A stretch of DNA of 9,089 bases from DATGLW01 sp035293965 (GTDB lineage Bacteria; Actinomycetota; Acidimicrobiia; Acidimicrobiales; RAAP-2), in contig DATGLW010000018.1 in the NCBI GenBank assembly GCA_035293965.1, positions 1 to 9,089 on the forward strand. The letters run 5' to 3'. Of this stretch, positions 1 through 6,957 are shown piece after piece (the stretch's first letter is position 1; each line of letters starts with the position of its first letter). A program made the translations under genes and the position numbers. The notes under the pieces were generated by a model. It did no database searches. It saw only the letters and a list, made by a program, of their open reading frames with translations, and was not told the origin of the DNA.

Positions 1-634
1 CGACGAGGCTCGTGGCGCTCCCCCACGAGATCTGACCGTTCGACATGGTGGCCGGGCCGAAGAGGGTGTCCGACTGCGTGTCGAGGTACAGGTTGCCGGG
101 CGCCCCCTGGGAGGTGGTCGGCGGACCGCTCCCGCTGATCAACTCGCCCGGGATGACCGGCACGCCGCCGAAGCCGCTCACCGAGTAGTTGAGGATGAGC
201 GGAAACGCCGTCTGGCCGAGCAGCCAGGTGATGTCCTCGTCGAGCGACACGCAGGTACCACTCACGGTGCCGACGCACGTGGGGTACATGGCGAGCAGTG
301 CGAACGCACAGGGGGAGAACCCGGGGGCGAACGTGTTCGGGACGTCCGGCAGGTTCGGGCTGAACTGGTTGATGGCCGGCTGGGAGATCGCGCTCGTGGA
401 GAGGTTGGTGACGCCGATGCAAAGGGTGTAGATCGACGGGCCGTCTTGAATGACGTAGTTGAGCGCCGGGTACAGCGGGTCTGCTTCGGCCCGGCCGCCG
501 CCTGCCGCCAGCACCGCTGCCAAGGCAAGGGCGGCGGCGACGGCGACGCGGACGATCCACCCACGGCGCCGCCGGTGCCGGACCCGGCTCCACGCGCTAT
601 GCCATGGACGAAGATTCTGGCGGCCCGCCACCAC
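1..634 (-). CDS. Secreted protein of unknown function with a tail-fibre/collagen-like motif; 3' end beyond window
   Basis: The frame is open from a GTG at 634 to the window start, so 211 residues are visible and the C-terminus is missing. The start is fixed by GGAGG at 642-646, seven bases upstream; a second GTG follows directly at 631. Residues 17-29 are arginine-rich, 30-44 form a hydrophobic A/V/L core, and a signal peptidase I site (AEA|D) lies near residue 51, so the protein is exported. The mature part starts DPLYPALNYVIQDGPSIYTL and has four cysteines (TLCIG, SPCAF, PTCVG, GTCVS), which may form disulfides. Close to the window edge is GNLYLDTQSDTLFGP, followed by W and SLV. This resembles the G-x-FY-x-DT-x4-LYGP...W...SL-G motif seen in bacterial collagen-like and phage tail-fibre-like proteins. 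Coding is certain from codon pattern and signal peptide; the function is not recognised. Confidence 0.8.
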   Translation of the reverse strand, partial: MVAGRQNLRPWHSAWSRVRHRRRRGWIVRVAVAAALALAAVLAAGGGRAEADPLYPALNYVIQDGPSIYTLCIGVTNLSTSAISQPAINQFSPNLPDVPNTFAPGFSPCAFALLAMYPTCVGTVSGTCVSLDEDITWLLGQTAFPLILNYSVSGFGGVPVIPGELISGSGPPTTSQGAPGNLYLDTQSDTLFGPATMSNGQISWGSATSLV

Positions 635-1194
635 CTCCAGCCCTCCCGGTTGTCGAGGAGCACGCCCAGCGCCGCCTCGGCCCAGCCTCCAGGGTGACCT
701 GGCCGGCGACACAGTCGAGGATCACATCCTGAACGTGCGAAGCGGAAACCCGCCGTTTGCCCTCCGCGCCCACTCCGTTGACGACGCGACATCGATCAAA
801 GCTTCGCGGACGATATCAGTCGAATTGCAGGAGAGCAACGATCCCCGTTCTGGGATTCCCTCTGGGCCGGCCGAATGCCAATGGATCCACGCCCGGCAGG
901 GCGGAGGGGGTCCGGACATCGGTCTTCGGACCGAAGAAGCGAAGCTTCCCATCGGACTGGCAATCGACGAAAAGTGGAACCTTCACCTCCCACGCGCGGC
1001 GCGGCGACGCCGCATCACGGGAGGGCAGCCACCTGGCTCCTCACCCAGCCAGGAAGTGCCACGGAGCGCAGAACCTCCGAGACGGAGCCGAGAGCCCGAC
1101 CGCGGTCCGCCAACATGAAGCAGAACGTGCCTTCGGGAGCCCTGCAGCCGCTGCCGATACCAATCCCAGGCATACGGGGAACACGGCAAACAGC
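635..1194. other. About 560 bases without a recognisable gene
   Basis: Several long frames are open on both strands, as expected for high GC, but their translations are arginine/proline-rich and lack any family motif. The part next to 634 must hold the promoter of the minus-strand secreted protein; I cannot point to convincing -35/-10 boxes. The right-hand part may be degraded sequence of the LuxR-type gene whose end follows. Confidence 0.45.
642..646 (-). promoter_or_regulatory. Ribosome binding site deciding the start of the secreted protein
   Basis: GGAGG on the minus strand lies seven bases before GTG 634. It supports this start over longer readings; the upstream part of the frame has no protein character. 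Confidence 0.6.
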
Positions 1195-1311
1195 CGAGTC
1201 CTGGTCGTCTGCCCCAAGACTGTCGAAACCCACCTCAACGCCGCCTTCCGCAAACTCAACATCCGCAGCCGCCAAGATCTCCCCCACGTACTCGTCACCG
1301 GACAAGAGTGA
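1195..1311 (+). pseudogene. 3' remnant of a LuxR-family regulator (end of the HTH domain)
   Basis: The frame reads VLVVCPKTVETHLNAAFRKL, then NIRSRQDLPHVLVTGQE and a TGA at 1309-1311. This matches the recognition helix and following helix of LuxR/GerE-type HTH domains (typical text: SPKTVEAHL..IYRKLGVRSR.EL). The preceding half of the HTH (L-T-x-R-E-x-x-V-L...G-x-x-N-x-x-I-A) is absent from this frame: upstream residues are unrelated, and I find no clean continuation in the other two frames. There is no suitable start codon and RBS close by. I therefore call it the tail of a broken regulator gene, not a small functional protein. The neighbouring cupin could once have been part of its locus, but nothing shows this. 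Confidence 0.6.
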
Positions 1312-1590
1312 GGGTGGGGAAGCTGCCTCCGCTCACCTGGAACACCTGCATCGGTCGGTTCGGATCGGAGAATCCCCCCAGCCTGTGCGAGCCGGGCTCG
1401 ACGAGCTTCGGGCCAACGCACAGGCCAGCCGGCCACAGCCGAGGGAAGACGCCGCCGGCCGAGGCACAGGAGGCCCTACGGCCGGCGCGGCGAGGCCCAG
1501 ACCGCGGGCGGCCCCAGCCGGCACGGGACGCCCCCCGGGACGAGCGACGTGGGAGAGGAACGATGCGATCGCGGCTGGCAAGATGGTCGC
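1312..1590. other. Intergenic stretch before the cupin gene
   Basis: No family motif is visible in any frame. A purine-rich GAGAGGAA at 1553-1560 sits well placed for an ATG at 1563, but that frame gives an arginine-rich translation without family features. The cupin frame itself is open back to a GTG at 1549. Confidence 0.35.
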
Positions 1591-2013
1591 GTGCGATGCA
1601 TGGTCACCGGGACCGGCGCCGACGGACGGTCCTGTGTCGTAGGAGAGGTCGAGATCGACCGAGGAGTGGGTCCGGTCGCCGTCCAGTCCTTGTACAAGAC
1701 CGAGTCGAGCCCACCGCCCCGACCATCCGGACGTGCGGACACCCGGGACCTCGGGGTAGCTCCGGGCGCCACGGAATGGCTGGTTGTCGACTGGGCCCCG
1801 AACACGCAAGCCCCCATGCACCACACCGACACCCTCGACTTCGATTTTGTCATTGAGGGCAGCATCGAGGTGATCCTCGACGACGGCGCCCACCTGCTCG
1901 AAGTGGGCGACTGCGTCGTCGTTACCGGTGTCGACCACGCGTGGAGGGCGGGTCCGGCAGGCTGCCGGCTCTCGGTCGCCCTCGTCGGTACGCCTCCTCC
2001 CGCTCGCGCCTGA
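1591..2013 (+). CDS. Cupin domain protein
   Basis: This is a 140-residue single-domain cupin (small beta-barrel). The N-terminus (MVTGTGADGRS) matches the usual opening of a common family of small actinobacterial and proteobacterial cupins. The first cupin motif is MHHTDTLDFDFVIEGSIEV, with His77 and His78 and the G after the E; the second is LLEVGDCVVVTGVDHAW with His116. These are candidate metal ligands, though the canonical E of motif 1 is replaced by the D-x-D pattern usual in this subfamily. The substrate is unknown; relatives are often called cupin-fold or dimethylsulfoniopropionate lyase-like, without proof. The start is chosen by family length: GTG 1591 or ATG 1600. GTG 1549 would add 14 unconserved residues, and no start has a strong RBS. 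It converges with the lipoprotein gene on the other strand. Confidence 0.85.
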   Translation: MRCMVTGTGADGRSCVVGEVEIDRGVGPVAVQSLYKTESSPPPRPSGRADTRDLGVAPGATEWLVVDWAPNTQAPMHHTDTLDFDFVIEGSIEVILDDGAHLLEVGDCVVVTGVDHAWRAGPAGCRLSVALVGTPPPARA

Positions 2014-2077
2014 GTCTTAGCGTCGGATCAGGGTCGCTACGCGCGGCTCTCGATTGAAGGCCTCGGAACCCTCAGAT

Positions 2078-2729
2078 TCAGAGCGGTCCTGCGGCTTCGA
2101 TCCAGATGACCGACGGGCAGATCGAGATCGTCTGGCCCTCGAATTGCGGGTGATCGACGACGACCTGAGCAACCCCGCCAAACGAGATCCGAATGCTCGT
2201 GGGGACGAAGATAGGCCGGGGGCATTTGGCCGTCGGTCGAACCGACCACGTTCGGCGGCGTGGGCCAGAAGAGCGAGACGAACGCCAGTCCGAGGGATTG
2301 GCCGGGCTGGGCGACGACGGAGCCTGACGGGATCACGCCGTCGGCGCCGAGTGGGATCGGGGCTGGGAGGACCTTGGACGCGCTCATGCGGATCGTCCCG
2401 CTCCCGTCGAGCACATCCACCGTGATGCTCGGCTCCAGGGCGCACGGGGTTCCGGACATGTCGGCAATCCAGAACGCCGCCGCCACGTTGCCTGCAGCTC
2501 CCTGCACCCCTTCGAGGCTGGCTTCCAACTGGCTGCTCTGGCACGTCGCCGTCGGCACCGTGGTGGTGCTCGTGGTGCTCGCGGCTGCAGGCGCGCTCGT
2601 GGTGGATCCTGCAGGCGACGAGGCCACGGGGGTGCCGGTGATCGTGCTCGGGCCACAGGCGCACACGACGAGGCCGGCCAGCCCGATCAGGGTCCCGACG
2701 CCGAGCGCCTTCTTCACGGCGATCTCCAT
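2078..2729 (-). pseudogene. DUF4232-type lipoprotein gene with a one-base frameshift
   Basis: ATG 2729 is preceded by GGAGGAA (GGAGG at 2741-2745). The product has two lysines, a hydrophobic stretch and a lipobox-like VCAC with Cys25, then a Ser/Thr/Ala/Pro linker, so it would be a membrane-anchored surface lipoprotein. From about residue 63, CQSSQLEASLEGVQGAAGN and the following SGTPCALE fit the DUF4232 domain. After STDGQMP the frame continues as an unlikely R/P-rich tail. In another minus frame, FVPTSIRISFGGVAQVVVDH runs on as clean beta-strand sequence, through ICPSVIWIEAAGPL to a TGA at 2078-2080. Removing one C from the five-C run at 2218-2222 joins both parts into a 216-residue domain of normal length. 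It may be a real mutation or a homopolymer sequencing error. If the frame were left unrepaired, translation would run on to 2037. Confidence 0.8.
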
Positions 2730-2899
2730 CGAGCTCGGTTCCTCCGTACTTCGTTCCGGTCGACCTTTGCCTCGATCGACCAATGTGGCACCTTCGTTCG
2801 TGCCTCGGGTTCCGGTGGCGGCCGCCGTCGGCGTCACGGGCATTGGCCGCTTCGCGTGCCGTCGTGATCGTCAACCGTTGCCGGGCGGAAGGGATCCCA

Positions 2900-3538
2900 T
2901 CACTCGACCGGTCCGCCCGGGTGCGAGTCCGTCCTGCGGCCGGCCAGGTCGATGACGTGGGCATCCGGTCGCAGGTCTTCGACGCGGTCTTCGATCACCA
3001 GGCGCAGCCGCCAGCCCTCGAACGGCTCGAGGGCCCGTCCCAGATCGTCCCAAGTGAGCCGCCGCCCGTCGACGATCACGTCGTAAGAGGCCCCGATGTC
3101 GGATCCTTCGGAGCACGCCAGGCGCCCCACCAGCTCGTCGCCGGCCATCAGCCAACCCGCGCGGTGGGGGTTGGGCTCGAGCTGGCGTCGCCCTACCTCA
3201 GCCTCAGCCAGCCGCCGGACGTGGTCCAGCAGCTCTTCCACGTCGGCGTCGTGGGCGCCCAGCAGGCCGACGTGGAACCCCTCGCCCCGTGGACTGACCT
3301 CCTCGAGCTCCACCTCGATGCCCGAAGCTTGCCGAAGCAGGCGGTAGTGCAGGGTTCGGGGCTTCCCCTCGGCATCGGAGAGGGTAACCGGAGGAGGCGG
3401 GTCGGAAAGGGTGGGTCGACCGGTCAGCTCGGCCATTCGCCGATCAAGGCAACGGTCGCAGAGGGGCACCTCGTCCAGCCAGGTTCTCGGATCGGGGGCT
3501 CCGCACTCCTGGCAGGCAACCGGGGGCACGGTGTCCAC
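2900..3538 (-). CDS. Zinc-ribbon protein of unknown function
   Basis: The product is about 212 residues. The N-terminus has CQEC (Cys9, Cys12) and CDRC (Cys27, Cys30), a four-cysteine zinc-ribbon knuckle pair around a P-L-C turn. The rest is an acidic alpha/beta region: LHYRLLRQASGIEVELEEVS, then a helix AHDADVEELLDHVRRLAEAE, then GWLMAGDELVGRLACSE, and ending with strands such as WRLRLVIED. No transmembrane segment or signal peptide is present, so it is cytosolic. I do not recognise a named family with certainty; it resembles zinc-ribbon plus DUF proteins common as singletons in actinobacteria. The frame is open to ATG 3673, but those 45 residues look non-conserved and have no RBS. GTG 3538 or GTG 3529 (preceded by AGGGTGGA) is preferred. 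The lipoprotein gene follows 170 bases downstream on the same strand. Confidence 0.75.
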   Translation of the reverse strand: MDTVPPVACQECGAPDPRTWLDEVPLCDRCLDRRMAELTGRPTLSDPPPPVTLSDAEGKPRTLHYRLLRQASGIEVELEEVSPRGEGFHVGLLGAHDADVEELLDHVRRLAEAEVGRRQLEPNPHRAGWLMAGDELVGRLACSEGSDIGASYDVIVDGRRLTWDDLGRALEPFEGWRLRLVIEDRVEDLRPDAHVIDLAGRRTDSHPGGPVE

Positions 3539-3833
3539 CCTAGAGGCTGCCGGGGTGCGGAGCGGGCTCAGCACGGGAGGGCGGTGGCCGACCAAGCCCG
3601 CCGGCAGGACCGTGCTGCTGATCCCGTGATCCCGCGACCACAATCGGCCGCCCACCGAAGGTCGGGCCCTCATGGCACGTAATGATTTGTGTCTTGCACT
3701 ATTGGGCCTACGGGTGGCACGGTCACCTGGTGAGGCCGATCCGGCTCATGCGGGGAGAGCGCAGCACCGAGTCGGGAAGACAAGTGCACCATCACGGCCT
3801 ACGACGGGGGTCATCTCGGTGAAGGGCTCGCCC
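3539..3833. other. Gap between the zinc-ribbon gene and the molybdoenzyme remnant
   Basis: This divergent spacer should carry the promoter of the minus-strand zinc-ribbon gene. Some frames are open, but none shows a family motif. The right end may contain more of the degraded molybdenum-subunit gene, although I cannot align it by eye. Confidence 0.35.
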
Positions 3834-4156
3834 GAAGCCTCCGGCACCCTGCCCGACGTCGGTCGAGATCGTCCCCACAACCTGGCATACGCGGATCCTC
3901 CGCTACATCGTGGCGGAGGACTGCGCGAACATGAGCAACCCGCGGATGGAGGAGGACCCCGCCGGTGCCCTGCACCACGCCGTCGTAGATCTGACTTCGT
4001 CTACGACCCCGACGGCAACCCGCTCACCACCACGTTCATGGACTACCTGTTGCCGAGCACGACAGAGGTCCCCGAGATCGAAGTGGCCCACATGGACAGC
4101 GTCCATCGTCCACAAGCCGCCCAGGCCCGGTCGGCTTCGTCGGAACAGGGAGGTAG
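3834..4156 (+). pseudogene. C-terminal remnant of an aerobic CO dehydrogenase/xanthine dehydrogenase-type molybdopterin subunit (CoxL family)
   Basis: Four pieces line up in family order but switch frame. Piece one, 3834-3860, reads EASGTLPDV. Piece two, 3862-3990, reads VEIVPTTWHTRILRYIVAED followed by CANMSNPRMEEDPAGALHHA; compare V-E-V-D-x-x-T-G-x-x-x-I-L-R-Y-x-x-x-E-D-C-G-x-x-I-N-P. Piece three, 3993-4100, reads VYDPDGNPLTTTFMDYLLPS and then TEVPEIEV; compare YDEDGQ-L-T-x-x-F-M-D-Y-L-L-P. Piece four, 4121-4156, reads PGPVGFVGTGR and a stop; compare NP-x-G-x-K-G-x-GE. This covers roughly the last 110 residues before the active-site GEG loop. Everything upstream (some 650 residues in the family) is missing, as are the partner FAD and iron-sulfur subunits. 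With at least three frameshifts it cannot be functional. Its end overlaps the RBS of the next gene. Confidence 0.8.
4148..4154 (+). promoter_or_regulatory. Ribosome binding site of the VOC protein gene
   Basis: GGGAGGT lies six bases before GTG 4161 and decides this start, although the same frame is open much further upstream (to 3672) through pseudogene sequence. Confidence 0.65.
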
Positions 4157-4160
4157 CCGA

Positions 4161-4982
4161 GTGATCCGTCGACTCGACCACATCATCGTCTGCGTGCACG
4201 ACCGAAGCCAGTGGCTGCCACGCATCAACAGGGTCCTTGGCCTGACGGCGGGCCGGATGCTCGAAGGAGCCGGCGAGGGTGCCGGCGCGTTCAACAATGC
4301 CGAGTTCGCCATCGGTGACGGCTTTCTCGGTGTGGTGGAGCCATCAGGTGCCTCTTCGCAGCTCCACCGCTTCCTCGCCCGCGGCGGCGACGGCTTCTAC
4401 GGCATGAGCATCGACGTCGGCGACGTGGCACAGACCACTGCCGGCTGGGACGCGCAGGAGGTGGACTACCGCGGCACGCCGGGGCAAGGGCTCGTCTGGC
4501 TGGGTCCGCGACGCACGCACGGTGTCCTGTACCAGGTCATCGACGGCATGCTGCTCGGACAGGGAGCGAACGCCAACTACCGCGGGCTCTCCTCGCTGAC
4601 GATCGCGGTGTCGGACGCGGCGCGGGCGGCAGACGACTACGCGACGATGTTCGCCCTGGGCCCCCCCGATGAGGTCGTCGACGACGAGCACGGGGGCCGG
4701 GGCGTCTCGTTCCGGTGCGCCAACCCGCACCTCGGGCAGCGCATCTTCCTGCTCGAGCCGGCCGACGATAGCGGGGCGATCGCAGGTCGCCTCGCCGAAC
4801 GGGGCGAAGGCATCCTCGCCTGCGGGATCGCCGTCGCGGACCTCGATGCAGAATTGGCCCGGCTGTCGCGCCTCGGCGTCGCCACACAGACCGGGCACGG
4901 GCCCACGGGAGCTCGCCGGGCGCGCATCGATCGGGAGGCGCTCGCGGGATTGCGGATCGAGCTCGACGCGGCGGCGCCATGA
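4161..4982 (+). CDS. VOC (glyoxalase/bleomycin-resistance fold) family protein, two modules
   Basis: The product is 273 residues, starting MIRRLDHIIVCVHD, where the D-H-x-x-x-x-V pattern is the usual first strand of a VOC module and His7 is a candidate metal ligand. Module one runs to about residue 135 with LGVVEPSG and GMSIDVGDV strands. Module two begins near residue 142 with LSSLTIAVSD, followed by a helix AADDYATMFALG and RIFLLEPADD; here the first-strand His is replaced by Ser or Leu, so only one of the modules may bind metal. The final part, GIAVADLDAELARLSRLGVA, is typical of glyoxalase-like proteins. Substrate and reaction cannot be read from sequence. The start is GTG with a strong RBS. 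The propeller lipoprotein follows 154 bases downstream on the same strand, so co-transcription is possible but not shown. Confidence 0.85.
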   Translation: MIRRLDHIIVCVHDRSQWLPRINRVLGLTAGRMLEGAGEGAGAFNNAEFAIGDGFLGVVEPSGASSQLHRFLARGGDGFYGMSIDVGDVAQTTAGWDAQEVDYRGTPGQGLVWLGPRRTHGVLYQVIDGMLLGQGANANYRGLSSLTIAVSDAARAADDYATMFALGPPDEVVDDEHGGRGVSFRCANPHLGQRIFLLEPADDSGAIAGRLAERGEGILACGIAVADLDAELARLSRLGVATQTGHGPTGARRARIDREALAGLRIELDAAAP

Positions 4983-5136
4983 GCGCCCGTGGTCCCGCCG
5001 CGTTCCGTGGCGCCACGAGCGGCGTCGAGCGGCTCCCGGGCCCAGGAAGCTGGCGGGCCCCGCCCGGGTGGGGTCGCCGCGTAACCTCGGGCGCGTAAAC
5101 CGCCGCTCCAGCCCCGACTCCGTCCTCGGCCGCGCG

Positions 5137-6591
5137 GTGCTCCCCCGCCGGCTCCGCCGCGCGCCGTGCGCCTCGGGGTTGGGGCCGACGATCGCCACGG
5201 TCGTCGCGGCGTTGTCCGTGCTGCTGGCCGGCTGCGGCGGGCCGGGGACCGCTGCCGGCAGGGGCCGGGCGACGACCGTGCCCCGACGCGCCGCCCCCTC
5301 GGAGCCGTCCACCCCGTCTGCGCCCTCCATCCCCGCGACCCAGGCCGGCTCCGCCTGGCTCACCTACCACCACGACGCGACCCGCTCAGGAGACAGCCCG
5401 GACGGGCCCGCTGCGGTCGGGCTGCGCGCTCTGTGGACGGCTCCGCTCGATGGGCAGGTCTACGCAGAGCCCCTCGTCGACGGCCAGCACGTGCTCGTCG
5501 CGACCGAGAACAACACCGTGTACTCGCTCAATGCCGCGACCGGGGCCATACAGTGGTCCGCGCACCTCGGCTCGCCGGTGCCCGCCAGCTCCCTCCCCTG
5601 CGGCGACATCGACCCCTCGGGGATCACCGGCACCCCCGTCATCGACGAGGGGGCAGACGTGCTGTGGGTCGTGGCCTTCGTCGAGCCCGGCATCCACCAG
5701 CTCGTCGCTCTGCGGGTGTCCGATGGGCAAGTCCTCAGCCGGCGCACCATTGACCTGAGCGGGGTCGACCCGCTGGCCGAGCAGCAACGCGGCGCCCTCG
5801 CCCTCGACGATGGACAGGTCGTCGTCGCCTTCGGAGGCCTCTTCGGCGACTGCGGCAACTACCGGGGCCTCCTCGTCGCCCTGCCGACCTCGGGTGGGGA
5901 CGCCCAGGTGACCTTCGCGATCCCCACCGCTCGGGAAGGTGCCATCTGGGCGCCAGCAGGACCCGTCGTCGAGCCTGGCGGCGCGCTGCTCGTGGCGACG
6001 GGCAACAGCGCGTCGACCACGTCGTACGACGGGGGCAACTCGGTGCTCCGCCTCTCTGCAGCGCTGCAGCTCCAGGACTTCTTCGCGCCGTCGAACTGGG
6101 CGCAGCTCAACGAGTCGGACCTCGACCTCGGGTCGGTGTCGCCGACACTCGTCGGGACCGGCCTCGTCTTCCAGGTCGGCAAGGCCGGGGTGGGCTACCT
6201 GCTCGATGCCGGGCACCTCGGCGGCGTGGGGGGGCAGCTGGCCGAGGCGACCGTTTGCCGGGGTGGCGCCTTCGGGGGCACCGCCGTCGACGGGGCGACG
6301 GTCTTCGTCCCCTGCCGCAACGGGCTCACCGCCGTGGCCGTGGGGCCCGCCGACACCCTGGCACCCGAGTGGGTGGCCGGCCCACCGGCGCCCGGCCCGC
6401 CGGTCGTGTCGCGCGGGGTGGTCTGGGACGTCTCGCGCGGCGGGCAGCTCACCGGCTTCGACGGCGCCACGGGCCGCATCCTCGTCTCGCAAGCGGTGGA
6501 CCCGTCGGCGACCTCCTTCCCTTCGCTCGCGGTCGGCGGTGGGCGGCTCTTCGTCCAGGCGGGGCGGGGCGTCACGGCCTTCGGCGACTGA
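5137..6591 (+). CDS. PQQ-like beta-propeller lipoprotein
   Basis: A 484-residue exported lipoprotein. The N-terminus has several arginines, then a hydrophobic stretch TIATVVAALSVLLAGC with the lipobox LAGC at Cys33, and a Pro/Thr/Ser/Ala linker to about residue 70. The rest reads as a beta-propeller made of PQQ-enzyme-type repeats: VLVATENNTVYSLNAATGAI with the following W (about residues 119-142) is a textbook repeat, and GQLTGFDGATGRILVS (about 437-452) is another. Paired cysteines occur in LPCGDID, FGDCGNY, TVCRGG and VPCRNG and may form disulfides outside the membrane. I do not see the full set of quinoprotein dehydrogenase residues, so a binding or scaffold role is as likely as an oxidase. 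The start is uncertain: GTG 5137 gives a good signal peptide, GTG 5068 is in frame upstream, and neither has a clear RBS. Confidence 0.85.
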   Translation: MLPRRLRRAPCASGLGPTIATVVAALSVLLAGCGGPGTAAGRGRATTVPRRAAPSEPSTPSAPSIPATQAGSAWLTYHHDATRSGDSPDGPAAVGLRALWTAPLDGQVYAEPLVDGQHVLVATENNTVYSLNAATGAIQWSAHLGSPVPASSLPCGDIDPSGITGTPVIDEGADVLWVVAFVEPGIHQLVALRVSDGQVLSRRTIDLSGVDPLAEQQRGALALDDGQVVVAFGGLFGDCGNYRGLLVALPTSGGDAQVTFAIPTAREGAIWAPAGPVVEPGGALLVATGNSASTTSYDGGNSVLRLSAALQLQDFFAPSNWAQLNESDLDLGSVSPTLVGTGLVFQVGKAGVGYLLDAGHLGGVGGQLAEATVCRGGAFGGTAVDGATVFVPCRNGLTAVAVGPADTLAPEWVAGPPAPGPPVVSRGVVWDVSRGGQLTGFDGATGRILVSQAVDPSATSFPSLAVGGGRLFVQAGRGVTAFGD

Positions 6592-6896
6592 GGCCGGACC
6601 CCGCCGAGACCCCCGACCACGGCGTCGAGCACGGCGCCGACGGTTTCGGCCACGTCGAGTCGGTGCGGCAGGGCGAACGCCGGGAGCAGGGCGTGGGTCA
6701 CCCGACACGTCCGGCAACGCCCCCGTCGGACGAACACTCGCAGGCACCGGCCGGCCTCACGGACGAAGCGCCAATAGCCCGACCATCGGGCCAGCACCCG
6801 CTGGCACGACGGGCATGGGGTCTCGGGCACCTCCACGCTGCATCCGGCCGCCGCGTAGGTATCGACGGACAGCGGGGAGGGCCATACGATGGCCAT
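6592..6896 (-). pseudogene. Truncated DUF6431 zinc-finger protein (transposon-associated)
   Basis: From ATG 6896 the product reads MAIVWPSPLSVDTYAAAGCS, then CPSC (about residues 31-34), ARWSGYWRFVREAGRC, RRGRCRTCRVTHALLPAF and RLDVAETVGAVLDAVVGGL. The two C-x2-C pairs, the W-S-G-Y-x-R...R-C core and the T-H-A-L-L-P segment match DUF6431 proteins, usually found next to integrase-core transposases and helix-turn-helix proteins of insertion sequences. Full-length relatives go on after GGVRP with a DNA-binding part (VA..-GVPHTT-R-W-RRF). Here similarity ends at about 6592, exactly where the propeller gene on the other strand stops. The frame merely stays open, antisense to that gene, until 6195. 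I read this as a 3' deletion. A chimeric protein of about 233 residues cannot be excluded. No strong RBS precedes the ATG and no transposase is present. Confidence 0.7.
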
Positions 6897-6914
6897 GGGT
6901 GGCAACACCGCCTT

Positions 6915-6957
6915 GGACCCCTCCCGGCTCCAGCGACCAACTGTGCGGGAGGGGTCC
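6915..6957. repeat. Perfect 12-bp inverted repeat (hairpin)
   Basis: GGACCCCTCCCG at 6915-6926 and its exact reverse complement CGGGAGGGGTCC at 6946-6957 are separated by 19 bases. It lies just upstream of the DUF6431 ATG on the minus strand, so it would sit in that gene's 5' leader. There is no T run on either side, so it is not a standard terminator. It could be an insertion-sequence end structure, a leader hairpin or a protein site. Confidence 0.6.

Noticed and set aside
262..792. Long minus-strand open frame of 176 codons
   Set aside because: It is a shadow: the secreted-protein frame on the same strand has the signal peptide, hydrophobic pattern and RBS, while this frame is R/S/P-rich.
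3672..4160. N-terminal extension of the VOC protein (436-residue reading)
   Set aside because: The upstream part is molybdoenzyme pseudogene in changing frames; the strong RBS and family N-terminus place the start at 4161.
4979..5098. ATG overlapping the VOC stop as start of a coupled small gene
   Set aside because: The frame ends after about 39 codons, is not the propeller frame and has no motif.
4669..5136. N-terminal extension of the propeller protein (640-residue reading)
   Set aside because: It overlaps the VOC gene in another frame and lacks family features; the signal peptide and lipobox require a start near 5137 or 5068.
5386..6747. Minus-strand open frame of 453 codons opposite the propeller gene
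   Set aside because: It is R/G/D-rich without motifs, while the plus strand shows clear PQQ repeats and a lipobox.
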